Translations under genes and position numbers: made by a program
In this document: piece after piece, positions 7,707 to 16,327 of the stretch
Numbering within the stretch: the first letter of the stretch is position 1
Layout of the letters: every line of letters begins with the position of its first letter
Source: an uncultured Pseudoteredinibacter sp.
Lineage (GTDB): Bacteria > Pseudomonadota > Gammaproteobacteria > Pseudomonadales > Cellvibrionaceae
Assembly (NCBI RefSeq): GCF_947500695.1
Contig: NZ_CANMSS010000004.1
Coordinates: forward strand, 310,001 to 374,000
DNA: 64,000 nt
Reading direction: 5' to 3'
The notes under the pieces: model-generated
Told to the model about the DNA's origin: nothing
What the model saw: only the letters and a program-made list of their open reading frames with translations
The model's database searches: none

Positions 7707-10398
7707 GCATTCAAAAACGCAACCTATCACCAACAAAGACACCCAACGCCTGTATCAGCAATCGGCGTCTATTGTGGACTGGCTCCCCTGGATTGATTAC
7801 GAAAGTGACTCTCGTACCTTTACGTTAGAGGATGGTTTCAGTGCTGGTGCCATGTTTGAAGTTAGCGCTTTATCAACCGAAGCGAGAACAGAAGCCTTTC
7901 TCGAGGAGGTTAGAGAGAATATTCAAACCTGTTTGAATCATGCCATTCCGTCACTCGACAACCCCTTTGTCTTACAGTGCTTTGTATCAGATGAGCCTCA
8001 TCTTGGGGAATTGGCTGAGGCGCTAAAAGCTTATCCTGAGCAACAGGGTCGGACGGGAAGTCACGACAAACTGAAGGAAGATTTTCATGAACGGATGCAG
8101 GCACACTTTCGGAAGCTGTGTGAAAACCCCATTGAAGACAGCGCGGTCTCAGGTGGTCACTGGCAGGGGCGCGATCGAAAGATACGAGTGTTCCTTTACC
8201 GAAGAAGACCACTTAATGACGATCAAAAACAAACTCCGCCTGAGGAGCTGAATCAGGTTGTTGAACAGTGGTCGACTCAAATGGCCGCTAGTGGCTTATC
8301 TGTGCGGCGTTGCGATGACCAAGATCTCTATCAATGGATGTTCCATTGGTTTAACCCAGATTATTCCGATTCTGATCGCAATTCTGAGTCCAGCCCTCCG
8401 CCCATTGCAGAGACCCATGAAGAAAAGCCTTTTGGGTTTGACCTGTCAGAGCAGCTGTTTTTAAGTCAGGCTGAGTCTGATAACCATGGTAATTGGTGGT
8501 TTGGCCAAAAGCCACACCGAGCCATCACCGTTGATTCGCTAAAAAGAAAACCTGTGCCGGGCCATATCACCGGCGAACGGCTGATTGGTGATAATCTCTA
8601 TGCGGTATTTGATCGCTTACCGCCCAATTCAATCTTGAGTTTCACTATCACGATTCAGCCTCAGGATCGTATCGAAAATCATGTGGTGCAGGTCAGGAAT
8701 GCATCCAAGGGCGAAACCTCAGAAGCAATTGCTGCCCAACACGATGCAGAAGAAGCCCTGACTCATATGTCCAAAGGCGACTATCTGTTCCCGGTATCCA
8801 CTACCTTGTTTCTCAGGGGAGACAATAAAAGTCAGCTGGACCAATACGTCAGTGATGCCAACGCTCTGCTACTTGCAAATGGACTTCACCCGGTTCGAGT
8901 AAAAGATGAGTTATTGTCCATTGATAACTATATACGACAGTTGCCGATGAACTATGAACCGGCGAGAGACAAGATCGCCCGACGAAGCCGTCTGATGTTT
9001 TCGAGTGACATCGCCTGCTTACTTCCATTTTATGGACGAAGCCGAGGCACTAAGAATCCTGGTTTCGTGTTTTATAACCGAGGAGGAGAGCCGGTATGCT
9101 TTGACCCTCTCAATAAGCTGGATCGTAGCAAGAATGCTTTCGGTTTGGTGCTAGGGCCACCAGGTTCAGGTAAATCCGCTTTGATGGTGTACATCTTGAT
9201 GCAAGTTGTTGCCATATACGGTGCCCGTATTTATATCGTTGATAAGGGCGGTTCCTTCAAACTCTTTGGTGACTATTGTGAGCACTTCGGATTGAACGTG
9301 AATCATATACGACTTAGCCCCAGTGAAGATATCAGCTTACCTCCCTTTGCTGATGCCATTGCTGCCTTTAAAAAGGAATCCAAAGAACAAAGCACTCAAG
9401 ATTCAAAAGATAGTGAGCATGATGCAACAGATAGCGATCTAGAGGGTAGGGATCTACTGGGTGAAATGGAGCTGAAAGCTCGCATCATGATCACCGGTGG
9501 AGCCCCTGAGGAGGAGGCCTTACTGACACGGGCTGATCGACTGGTGATCCGACAGGCGATTTTAAAAGCGGCAGAACTGAAATTGAACCAAACAAGCGAG
9601 CCTAGAGCCAAGCAGACAGCTGAAAGTCAGGTTATTTCCAGCGATGTTGAAGGTGCCTTGCGGCTTCTTTCAGATGATGAAGGGCTAACGGCAAACCGTA
9701 GGGAGCGCATTAAAGCGATGGCCGATGCAATGGCTTTGTATTGTTCGGGTACTGCAGGTCACTTCTTTAACCGGGTTGGGGAAGCTTGGCCTGAGGCCGA
9801 TATCACTATTCTGGATATGGATCTATTGGCGAACGAAGGATACGAAGATCAGCTTGCCCTGGGTTTTATGGGGTTGATGAACCAAATTAACAGCGTTGTT
9901 GACCGAGAGCAATACAGTGACCGACCGACCTTCGTACTCGCCGACGAAGCCCACCTGATTACCACCAATCCTTTACTGTCTATCTACCTCGTTAAGATCG
10001 TCAAAATGTGGAGAAAGCTAGGAGCTTGGCTCTGGTTAGCCACTCAAAACCTTGAAGATTTTCCGGATGAATCAAAGAAGTTGCTCAATATGTTTGAGTG
10101 GTGGATTGCTATGGTTTGCCCTAAACAAGAGATCGAGCAAATAAGCCGATTCAAAGACTTAAACCCAGAGCAACAAAGCTTACTTCAAGCCACCCGAAAG
10201 CACCCCGGAAATTATACCGAAGGTGTCGTGATCTCCGACAACCTCCAGTGTTTGTTTCGTAATATACCTCCACAAATCTCCCTGTATTTGGCTATGACGG
10301 AAAAACATGAAAAGAAGACTCGCTTCCAGCTTATGCGGAAATTTAATTGTTCAGAACTTGAGGCTATTTACCATCTTTTGTCTAGATTTGAAATTTAG
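7699..10398 (+). CDS. traC: Conjugative transfer ATPase TraC, TIGR03744 (PFL_4706) family
   Basis: An 899-residue VirB4/TraC-type ATPase that energises pilus assembly at the inner membrane. Walker A LGPPGSGKS lies at about 485-493 and Walker B VLADEAHL at about 746-753, followed by a WLATQNLEDF sensor-like segment. An acidic low-complexity insertion sits at about 560-590. The start overlaps the lipoprotein stop. The last 48 bases overlap a gene on the opposite strand, which marks the start of the segment that interrupts the transfer operon. Confidence 0.9.
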   Translation: MSKHSKTQPITNKDTQRLYQQSASIVDWLPWIDYESDSRTFTLEDGFSAGAMFEVSALSTEARTEAFLEEVRENIQTCLNHAIPSLDNPFVLQCFVSDEPHLGELAEALKAYPEQQGRTGSHDKLKEDFHERMQAHFRKLCENPIEDSAVSGGHWQGRDRKIRVFLYRRRPLNDDQKQTPPEELNQVVEQWSTQMAASGLSVRRCDDQDLYQWMFHWFNPDYSDSDRNSESSPPPIAETHEEKPFGFDLSEQLFLSQAESDNHGNWWFGQKPHRAITVDSLKRKPVPGHITGERLIGDNLYAVFDRLPPNSILSFTITIQPQDRIENHVVQVRNASKGETSEAIAAQHDAEEALTHMSKGDYLFPVSTTLFLRGDNKSQLDQYVSDANALLLANGLHPVRVKDELLSIDNYIRQLPMNYEPARDKIARRSRLMFSSDIACLLPFYGRSRGTKNPGFVFYNRGGEPVCFDPLNKLDRSKNAFGLVLGPPGSGKSALMVYILMQVVAIYGARIYIVDKGGSFKLFGDYCEHFGLNVNHIRLSPSEDISLPPFADAIAAFKKESKEQSTQDSKDSEHDATDSDLEGRDLLGEMELKARIMITGGAPEEEALLTRADRLVIRQAILKAAELKLNQTSEPRAKQTAESQVISSDVEGALRLLSDDEGLTANRRERIKAMADAMALYCSGTAGHFFNRVGEAWPEADITILDMDLLANEGYEDQLALGFMGLMNQINSVVDREQYSDRPTFVLADEAHLITTNPLLSIYLVKIVKMWRKLGAWLWLATQNLEDFPDESKKLLNMFEWWIAMVCPKQEIEQISRFKDLNPEQQSLLQATRKHPGNYTEGVVISDNLQCLFRNIPPQISLYLAMTEKHEKKTRFQLMRKFNCSELEAIYHLLSRFEI

Positions 10399-11214
10399 GT
10401 TGGATGTGGGATGAATTTCTTCTGTATGGAATTGAACCAAGTCGTAAATGAATATGTCAATTATTCGTTTGGGCGTTTTTTTCATGAATTTAGTGATTCC
10501 TGGAAATGACCATCGTCTATCCATAGCTAAGCGTGTTAAGATTAAGGTGGCCTCGGTGACTGAAAATACCCCAAGTGCTATTACTGTTACCCAAAGGCAA
10601 AAATTAGCGAAGCTTTGCTTGTCCAGTAGCCCGAGTATAACTTGATGGTGCACATCATTTCGAAGTAAAAGAAGAGTAGCCACTGATATTAAGGAAATGC
10701 TAAGTGCTAGGATTCGTGGCTTAGCGTCGCTGTTATATATTCTTAAAGAGAAGTTTTTGAAGTAGTGATTTAGCTTGTCTTCGTTTTTCTGTGACAGCTG
10801 TCTACATACTTCAAAGCGTTTAGCCGCTTCTAACATTTTGTGTGGTGGTATTCCAGTTCTTTTAGATATCCATTTTTTCTTAGCCTGAATGATAGCTTTT
10901 TCGTTTGGTTTTTGATCCTTACTTACTCTGGAAAGAATGGCTTTGTCTCTAGTGTTTTGCATCAAGGCTGTCGATATGATGAACAGAACTTCAAATATAG
11001 GTATAAGGTAAAAATATATATCTTTCAGGGGTATGGAGCAGATAGAGGAATCTGAAGCTGTGAAATACAACACTACGAAGATAAAAAATGCCACGCCTGA
11101 AGCTATCGATAGAGCCAGTTGTACGGCAATCTTCTTGGCATGTATTGTATAGCTATAGAATTGTATAAAGTACTCTCGAGCGAATTCTTCGAGTTGGTTC
11201 AATTGGTGCTCCAT
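10351..11214 (-). CDS. Unrecognised membrane protein (four predicted helices)
   Basis: A 287-residue protein I do not recognise. Membrane segments appear at about 28-50, 65-85, 165-185 and 200-225. Between them is a basic, helical cytoplasmic part (KPNEKAIIQAKKKWISKRTG). No catalytic motif is visible. The region is more AT-rich than the flanking transfer genes and has no clear ribosome binding site. It runs against traC, overlapping its last 48 bases, and lies 116 bases beyond the DUF4041/GIY-YIG gene on the same strand. It is probably cargo inserted with that gene; a partner role is possible but unproven. Confidence 0.6.
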   Translation of the reverse strand: MEHQLNQLEEFAREYFIQFYSYTIHAKKIAVQLALSIASGVAFFIFVVLYFTASDSSICSIPLKDIYFYLIPIFEVLFIISTALMQNTRDKAILSRVSKDQKPNEKAIIQAKKKWISKRTGIPPHKMLEAAKRFEVCRQLSQKNEDKLNHYFKNFSLRIYNSDAKPRILALSISLISVATLLLLRNDVHHQVILGLLDKQSFANFCLWVTVIALGVFSVTEATLILTRLAMDRRWSFPGITKFMKKTPKRIIDIFIYDLVQFHTEEIHPTSNLNFKSRQKMVNSLKF

Positions 11215-11330
11215 TTGGGAAATTTACGCTGGAAAAATAAGTTTTTCGCCTGGTGCTTGCATATTGGGTTGCACATCTCAACGAGTTGCCAGCTTTGTGT
11301 GTTTAGATAAAACTATTATTTAAGATAAGT

Positions 11331-12953
11331 TCAAGCCAATTCTAATACTGGGTTGGCAGAACTCTCATTTTGTTTGGAAATCGCTCTAGACTCCCTGTAC
11401 TCGGCAGCTTCAGCAGACATGGTCCAGTGAACTTCAAGGTCGTAATCCTCAACGGCCTGTCTTATCTCGGCGATTGTTGTGCTGAAAAACTCCTTACGAA
11501 GATTTACTTTGTTCAATCGAGCGTGACTAAAGAAATTGTGAAGTTCATTTTCGAGAGTTGGGGCGTCTTCGCTGTTGATGATGGCATGGACATCGAAAGG
11601 AAAGGGCACACTCGCATCGCCTAGCTCTTTCACTCGATCCATAGGTTCTAAGCGCCTGGTCATCCCAATTTTGTACACATTTTCGCCAAACGATCCTTCG
11701 TTCGAAATGACGTAAACGTGGCCTCGACGCGTTTGCTGCGCCATAGAAAGGGCTCTTTGATTTTTAGCTTCAGCTTCACTCAGCTTAGAAGTGAGCTCTT
11801 CGAGTTGTCTTTCAAACTTCTCCCTCTCTGCGTCACCGGCTGCAGCTAGCTCTTTTCTTGCCTTTTCCATCGCTTTTTGAAGCATTTTTTCTTCTTTTTC
11901 AGCTTCTCGAATGGCCTTCTCGATTTCCTTACGAGCGCGTTCTTCCTCACGCATTTGTTCACGAATGGCCTTTTGCTCTTCGCGTTCTTGAATTTTTAGC
12001 TCGTTCACGGCTACCGACCACTTAAGTTCCCGTATTCTGGCGGTTAGGTAGAGCTCTGTGATTCGGGCGTTTCTGAACGCCTCTCCATGCATGTTTACGA
12101 CCGTGTACGAGTCTTTTATCTCTTGCTCCAACTTTCCATAGTTGTCATGTTTTACTTTGGATAGGATTGAATCAACCTTACCATTGAAGGCGTCGAGGAC
12201 AAATTTGATGGCGGTACGTCTTCTAACTTTCTCTGAATAATCACAATCTGCAGCGGTATTGTGTTTGATCATGTCTTTAGTCTTGTTGCGAGCTGCCTTT
12301 AATTCTTGTCCGGCCTGTTTGTGGTCGAAGTCCTCGGCGAGCTCATCAATCGTGCTGTGATTGGGAATTAAGTATTCATCGCCATAGCCATTGATGGTGT
12401 TTTTCATGGCCTTGGCTTTATCCTCAAAACGATCTGCATTTTCCTTTGCGAACAGCGCTTCGCCTGCTATTTCCTCTGCTTTCTTTCTTGCATCCGTCAT
12501 GAGCTCTGCTGATTGCGATTTTGCCAAGTCCATGATTTCGCTGGCTTTGGTTTCTGAGTTTTCCTTAAACTGCCTTGCCTGTTGTCTAATTTTTTGTGAT
12601 TCAGTTTTGGCTTCGGTTAAGGACTGATTCCCTTGTTCAACAAGTTCATTGCACTTAACTTTGGCTTCATCGAGCTTTGATCTTATAAGGTCTTCTGCTT
12701 CCCGGCGTTTATTGGCGATTGCTTTGTCCAGATCAAGGATGCCTTTGTATTGTCGAAGAGGGTCAGTTTCTTCTTTCAGATCTTGTAAGGATTTTTGGGC
12801 AATGAGTAGATTAGATTCGAGATTATCTACTCTGGTTTTGGAGGCTTCCAGTTCTTTTTGCGCCTCCCTGAGCCTGCCATACAAGAAGAGGGCCAGTCCA
12901 GGAACACCAAATACGAGAATGAGTAGTACTAAAATTCCTTGGGGGGTATCCAT
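11331..12953 (-). CDS. DUF4041 / T5orf172 GIY-YIG nuclease-like protein
   Basis: A 540-residue protein. An N-terminal membrane helix (about 5-24) is followed by a long coiled coil (about 30-190) and a DUF4041-like central region (about 200-330). A second highly charged coiled coil lies at about 330-400. The C-terminal T5orf172-type GIY-YIG domain starts at about 412 with HVYVISN...YKIGMTR. HVY/YKIG replaces the usual GIY/YIG, and an Arg follows, as in this subfamily. The family is common in phages and islands and is suspected of anti-phage or DNA-processing roles; none is demonstrated here. It lies inside the transfer operon on the opposite strand. Confidence 0.8.
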   Translation of the reverse strand: MDTPQGILVLLILVFGVPGLALFLYGRLREAQKELEASKTRVDNLESNLLIAQKSLQDLKEETDPLRQYKGILDLDKAIANKRREAEDLIRSKLDEAKVKCNELVEQGNQSLTEAKTESQKIRQQARQFKENSETKASEIMDLAKSQSAELMTDARKKAEEIAGEALFAKENADRFEDKAKAMKNTINGYGDEYLIPNHSTIDELAEDFDHKQAGQELKAARNKTKDMIKHNTAADCDYSEKVRRRTAIKFVLDAFNGKVDSILSKVKHDNYGKLEQEIKDSYTVVNMHGEAFRNARITELYLTARIRELKWSVAVNELKIQEREEQKAIREQMREEERARKEIEKAIREAEKEEKMLQKAMEKARKELAAAGDAEREKFERQLEELTSKLSEAEAKNQRALSMAQQTRRGHVYVISNEGSFGENVYKIGMTRRLEPMDRVKELGDASVPFPFDVHAIINSEDAPTLENELHNFFSHARLNKVNLRKEFFSTTIAEIRQAVEDYDLEVHWTMSAEAAEYRESRAISKQNESSANPVLELA

Positions 12954-13159
12954 AATGCGTCTTCGTCCCTTTAGTCGCTAGATCAATTCTCTACTTTAGC
13001 ATAGCAATGGACCTAGGTAAGTAGCTCTAGGTTATAAAACTCACCCTTTGGATCAATGAATCATTTTAATTTCTCATCTGAGTGAATGATATTGCCTGTT
13101 TTTTGATCGTTGCATTGAGACTATAAAGCCATAAGCCCTAATTCGTCGCTGGAGGCAGT

Positions 13160-13609
13160 ATGGTTAAGCTCTATTTACATCATTTCGTCACAACTATTGG
13201 GCTTGCGATGTTTAGCTGTAGCTCAATAGCGCAGGATCAGCTAACACTCCTTACTGGCGACGTTGCTAACCAAAACCTTCAACACGCTGAAAGTGACAGA
13301 TTTATCCTGTCTATACATGTATTGGGGGCAGCAGAGCGCTGGGCACAACAATATAGTGCAAACCTTCCAAAAGAAGCAGAGTCCGCGAAGAAACATTTTT
13401 TAGAAATCTGGCAATCGAAACGGGAAGAAATTCAGGACGAAATAAAATCGGCCTATCAACCTTTACTGTATTCGATATCGAAAAATATTAATCGTTATCC
13501 GGCCGTAGTCATCAACGATCGTTACGTCATTTACGGGGTAGAGGATGTAAATAAAGCCTACGCGATCTACTTGAAATGGGTAGAGAAACAAACGGAGGCA
13601 TCACAATGA
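13160..13609 (+). CDS. ICE protein, TIGR03757 (PFL_4709) family
   Basis: A 149-residue exported protein with a signal peptide (about 1-23). The C-terminal phrase RYPAVVINDRYVIYGVEDV is the hallmark of TIGR03757 proteins, which resemble TrbC/TraW-type thioredoxin-fold components of pilus assembly. GGAGG at about 13150 supports the start. It begins the second part of the transfer operon after the opposite-strand insertion, so it needs its own promoter; a TATAAA near 13,122 is only a weak candidate. Its stop overlaps the next ATG. Confidence 0.85.
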   Translation: MVKLYLHHFVTTIGLAMFSCSSIAQDQLTLLTGDVANQNLQHAESDRFILSIHVLGAAERWAQQYSANLPKEAESAKKHFLEIWQSKREEIQDEIKSAYQPLLYSISKNINRYPAVVINDRYVIYGVEDVNKAYAIYLKWVEKQTEASQ

Positions 13610-14616
13610 AATTTCGAAAAGCATTATTAGCTTTTTGCCTTCTGCTCTCATCGGCCCCATCACAAAGTATTGTCTTGGATAGGGCTCAGTTTACTACGCT
13701 GGATATCGTATCCGGTATGACACTGGATCCTTCCTGTCTAAACTACTGCATTACCGGTATTTGTGTGTGGCTTCGCTGTACATTGGCAGGATGCTCCATC
13801 GAAACGAGTATCAAGGTGAGTCACTACAACCCCGATGTTGTTGTCAGTGTTTACGATGAGGGAGGCGGCAACCCTTGGCTCGAAGCCCAGTCTCTATACG
13901 GCGCTATAGAAGTGAGTTTGGCGCAGAGCTTAACCCAAACGTTTCACGATTCATTCGCCGGTGGCGGTCAACAAACAGAAGGCGGGAGTTCGGCTGCCGA
14001 CAATAGCTTGCGTTTCAAAGAGGCGACCGTTGTTGGACACCCATTGTCGAGCATTTCTAGCTTTGTGGGCAACGGATATTACTGTCCTTCAGAAGCAGAC
14101 AGCCTAGTTCCGTATTTTTCTTCATCCTTCGATACCTTGACCTGGCGACTTGGCCTCCCCGAATACCTGTATATACATAACCTGATTCCAGGTCGAAGAG
14201 TTGTCGGTGACGGCATTCATCAACAGTGGGGCCCCGTTTGGCCTAGAACGGGGTTTATCAAACAAAAGGACGATGCAAAAGCGGCCGCCGTCATTGCACA
14301 GCGAGCGGGTAATATCGTTACTCAAGCAAGGCAACCCCATGTGTACCAACAGCTTAACGGCAATGGATATTACAAAAGCTGGTTACCTGGTGAGCTGAAA
14401 GAAAACAATGAGCGCACCGGTGTATGGCAGATGCTGTCTCCTCGTATGGATCGACAGTGTTATGCATTCGGAGAAAATGATGTTTTTAGCCAGTCATGGT
14501 CCGCTGGCCGAAACTCGGAGGACAATAAATACGCCTTTACGCTTTGGCGTCCCTACGAATGTTGCGAAAGCCAAGGTCTATACCTGTTTACGGTTCCTCT
14601 GCAGGTGTGCTTATGA
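13606..14616 (+). CDS. ICE protein, TIGR03756 (PFL_4710) family, TraU-like
   Basis: A 336-residue exported protein: signal peptide (about 1-20), many cysteines in the first 75 residues (DPSCLNYCITGICVWLRC) and a late CCESQG. Cys-rich exported proteins at this site are TraU-like factors needed for DNA transfer. ATG 13606 lies in the preceding stop codon (ATGA), and the end overlaps the next start in the same way, so this is a tightly coupled trio with the TIGR03757 and TIGR03755 genes. Confidence 0.85.
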   Translation: MKFRKALLAFCLLLSSAPSQSIVLDRAQFTTLDIVSGMTLDPSCLNYCITGICVWLRCTLAGCSIETSIKVSHYNPDVVVSVYDEGGGNPWLEAQSLYGAIEVSLAQSLTQTFHDSFAGGGQQTEGGSSAADNSLRFKEATVVGHPLSSISSFVGNGYYCPSEADSLVPYFSSSFDTLTWRLGLPEYLYIHNLIPGRRVVGDGIHQQWGPVWPRTGFIKQKDDAKAAAVIAQRAGNIVTQARQPHVYQQLNGNGYYKSWLPGELKENNERTGVWQMLSPRMDRQCYAFGENDVFSQSWSAGRNSEDNKYAFTLWRPYECCESQGLYLFTVPLQVCL

Positions 14617-15941
14617 GTAAGAACATCAAAATGCTGATCGTTCCAGCTCTCGTATTCTCTATCATGAGTCATGCACAGCAAGCCCCTACGGAAGATAGCT
14701 TATTCTACTATGAAATAGGAGGTGGTCGGAATGTGACGCTTCCTCCTGGGTTGGAAATTACCACCATTGATCTTTCCTTCAGTGCGCAAGCTAATATGTT
14801 AAGTTGCAGTGGCTTTGATCCTACTGTTGCCATCAAGCACTCATTGGACAACTTAAAAAACGGTGTTGATGATGCCATCAATGCTGTAGAAAGCGCTGCG
14901 ACTGCCGCCATTGCAAACTTACCGGGATACATCCTTCAAAAAGCCAACCCAGGTCTTTATGACTTGTTTCAAAATGCACTGCTAAGGGCAAACGAATCTT
15001 TAAAAATCGCCACAAAAAGTTGCGAGCGCGTACAGTATGAAATATCTAATAATACGAACCCTTTTGATGAGTGGATCACCATCAGTTGGGGGGATTCTTG
15101 GAAACATACCTTAGGCGCGGGCGGTGAAAATATCCATGACGCGGTAGAGGCGGCTGAACGTGCCCCGGAAAATGGTATCCGTTGGATAGGTGGGGAGAAG
15201 CGAGGAGGTCAGGGGCAGCCTCCTATCCGAGTCATTGGTGATGTGTCGATCGCCGGTTTAAACACTCTTTCCAAACGGTCACCCACCGACAATAGCAGTC
15301 TTCCTAACAATTCAGCGCTAAAACCACACTTCTCAAATCCGGAAGAACTCCGGACGTGGATAGAAGGTGTGCTGGGTGAGGTGGAAGTTGGGCTATGCGA
15401 TAGTTGCTCTAAAGCTGCTCGCCCTGGAAAGGGTCTACTGCCCAAGGTTGAAAGCCTAGCCGACGAGTTGGCCAATAACATCTCTGATCTCATAAGTGGT
15501 ACTTCAGTACCGAATAGGCAGGCTCTAGAACACGTGAGCGCCCCTGGCATCACTTTCACACTGCAAGTGATTGAAGCAGTTCGCAGCCTTTCAAGGGAAG
15601 AGCAATCCATTGTCACCCAAAAGCTTGCACAGGATGTCGCCGAAGCTCGTGTGTTGGAACAGGCCATGGTTGTTCGGCGCTTGCTACTGAGTGGTCGCAA
15701 AGAAGGAAATGTGGCAGCCAATAAACTGGCCCAGCGAGAAGTGGATCATGCGCTTTCCGAATTGGATGGCGAAATCCGTAATGTGCTCTTTGAAAAGGAG
15801 GTGCGCGAAAAACTCGTGAACCAAACGATCATCCAGGTACTAAAGCAGGACCGCGCCAAGCGCCTGTCTTCCATCAGCCGCCCAAGCAATGCCAATAGAG
15901 AAGACCAGAAGCCTCTTCGACATGGAGCGGTTGAGCGATGA
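14613..15941 (+). CDS. ICE protein, TIGR03755 (PFL_4711) family
   Basis: A 442-residue exported protein with a signal peptide (about 1-22), few cysteines (LSCSGFDP, SCERV, CDSC) and a long helical C-terminus rich in E, K and R. It matches TIGR03755 in position and in the segment with NPFDEWITISWGDSWK. It is probably a TraN/TraH-like periplasmic or outer-membrane component. ATG 14613 overlaps the previous stop. The stop overlaps the start of the next small membrane protein. Confidence 0.82.
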   Translation: MSKNIKMLIVPALVFSIMSHAQQAPTEDSLFYYEIGGGRNVTLPPGLEITTIDLSFSAQANMLSCSGFDPTVAIKHSLDNLKNGVDDAINAVESAATAAIANLPGYILQKANPGLYDLFQNALLRANESLKIATKSCERVQYEISNNTNPFDEWITISWGDSWKHTLGAGGENIHDAVEAAERAPENGIRWIGGEKRGGQGQPPIRVIGDVSIAGLNTLSKRSPTDNSSLPNNSALKPHFSNPEELRTWIEGVLGEVEVGLCDSCSKAARPGKGLLPKVESLADELANNISDLISGTSVPNRQALEHVSAPGITFTLQVIEAVRSLSREEQSIVTQKLAQDVAEARVLEQAMVVRRLLLSGRKEGNVAANKLAQREVDHALSELDGEIRNVLFEKEVREKLVNQTIIQVLKQDRAKRLSSISRPSNANREDQKPLRHGAVER

Positions 15942-16327
15942 TAGCGGCGCTAAAAAGACAAGTAAGCCTCTGGTTATTTACGTTAGTTTCGATAGCCGTT
16001 CTGTGCTTCGTTGGTGTTGCACTGAGTCAGTGGTTTTTATTGAATTCACTCGCTGTATCTGTAAGCCCCTGGTCCAGGTTGTCCATAATTATTCGCTATA
16101 CCATTTACGTTTTTCTGGTCTTATTGAGTCCATGGTTTCTGACGATAGCAAAGACCATTAAATACGATACTTCCAAAAATTCTAAAAATTACGGCCATCA
16201 AAAAGCCAAAGGGCTCCGGTTCCGCAAAAACATACGCTTAAAAATGGTTGTGCTGGTCATCGCTTACGAAGCGGTTGTTATCGCGAACCCTATAGGCATT
16301 ATCATGGAGCAGCTCTATGGCCGTTGA
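15938..16327 (+). CDS. Small ICE membrane protein between TIGR03755 and TraG
   Basis: A 129-residue protein with three hydrophobic segments (about 10-34, 48-70 and 100-125) and a basic loop between the second and third. Similar small membrane proteins occupy this site in PFGI-1-like elements. No domain name comes to mind. It is coupled to both neighbours by overlapping start and stop codons (ATGA at 15938; 11-base overlap with the TraG-like gene), so it is expressed as part of the transfer system. Confidence 0.7.
   Translation: MIAALKRQVSLWLFTLVSIAVLCFVGVALSQWFLLNSLAVSVSPWSRLSIIIRYTIYVFLVLLSPWFLTIAKTIKYDTSKNSKNYGHQKAKGLRFRKNIRLKMVVLVIAYEAVVIANPIGIIMEQLYGR

Noticed and set aside
12391..12981. 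Open frames on the + strand within the DUF4041 gene
   Set aside because: They mirror the coiled-coil codons of the - strand gene, and their translation is a Ser/Leu/Ala-rich shadow without domain features.
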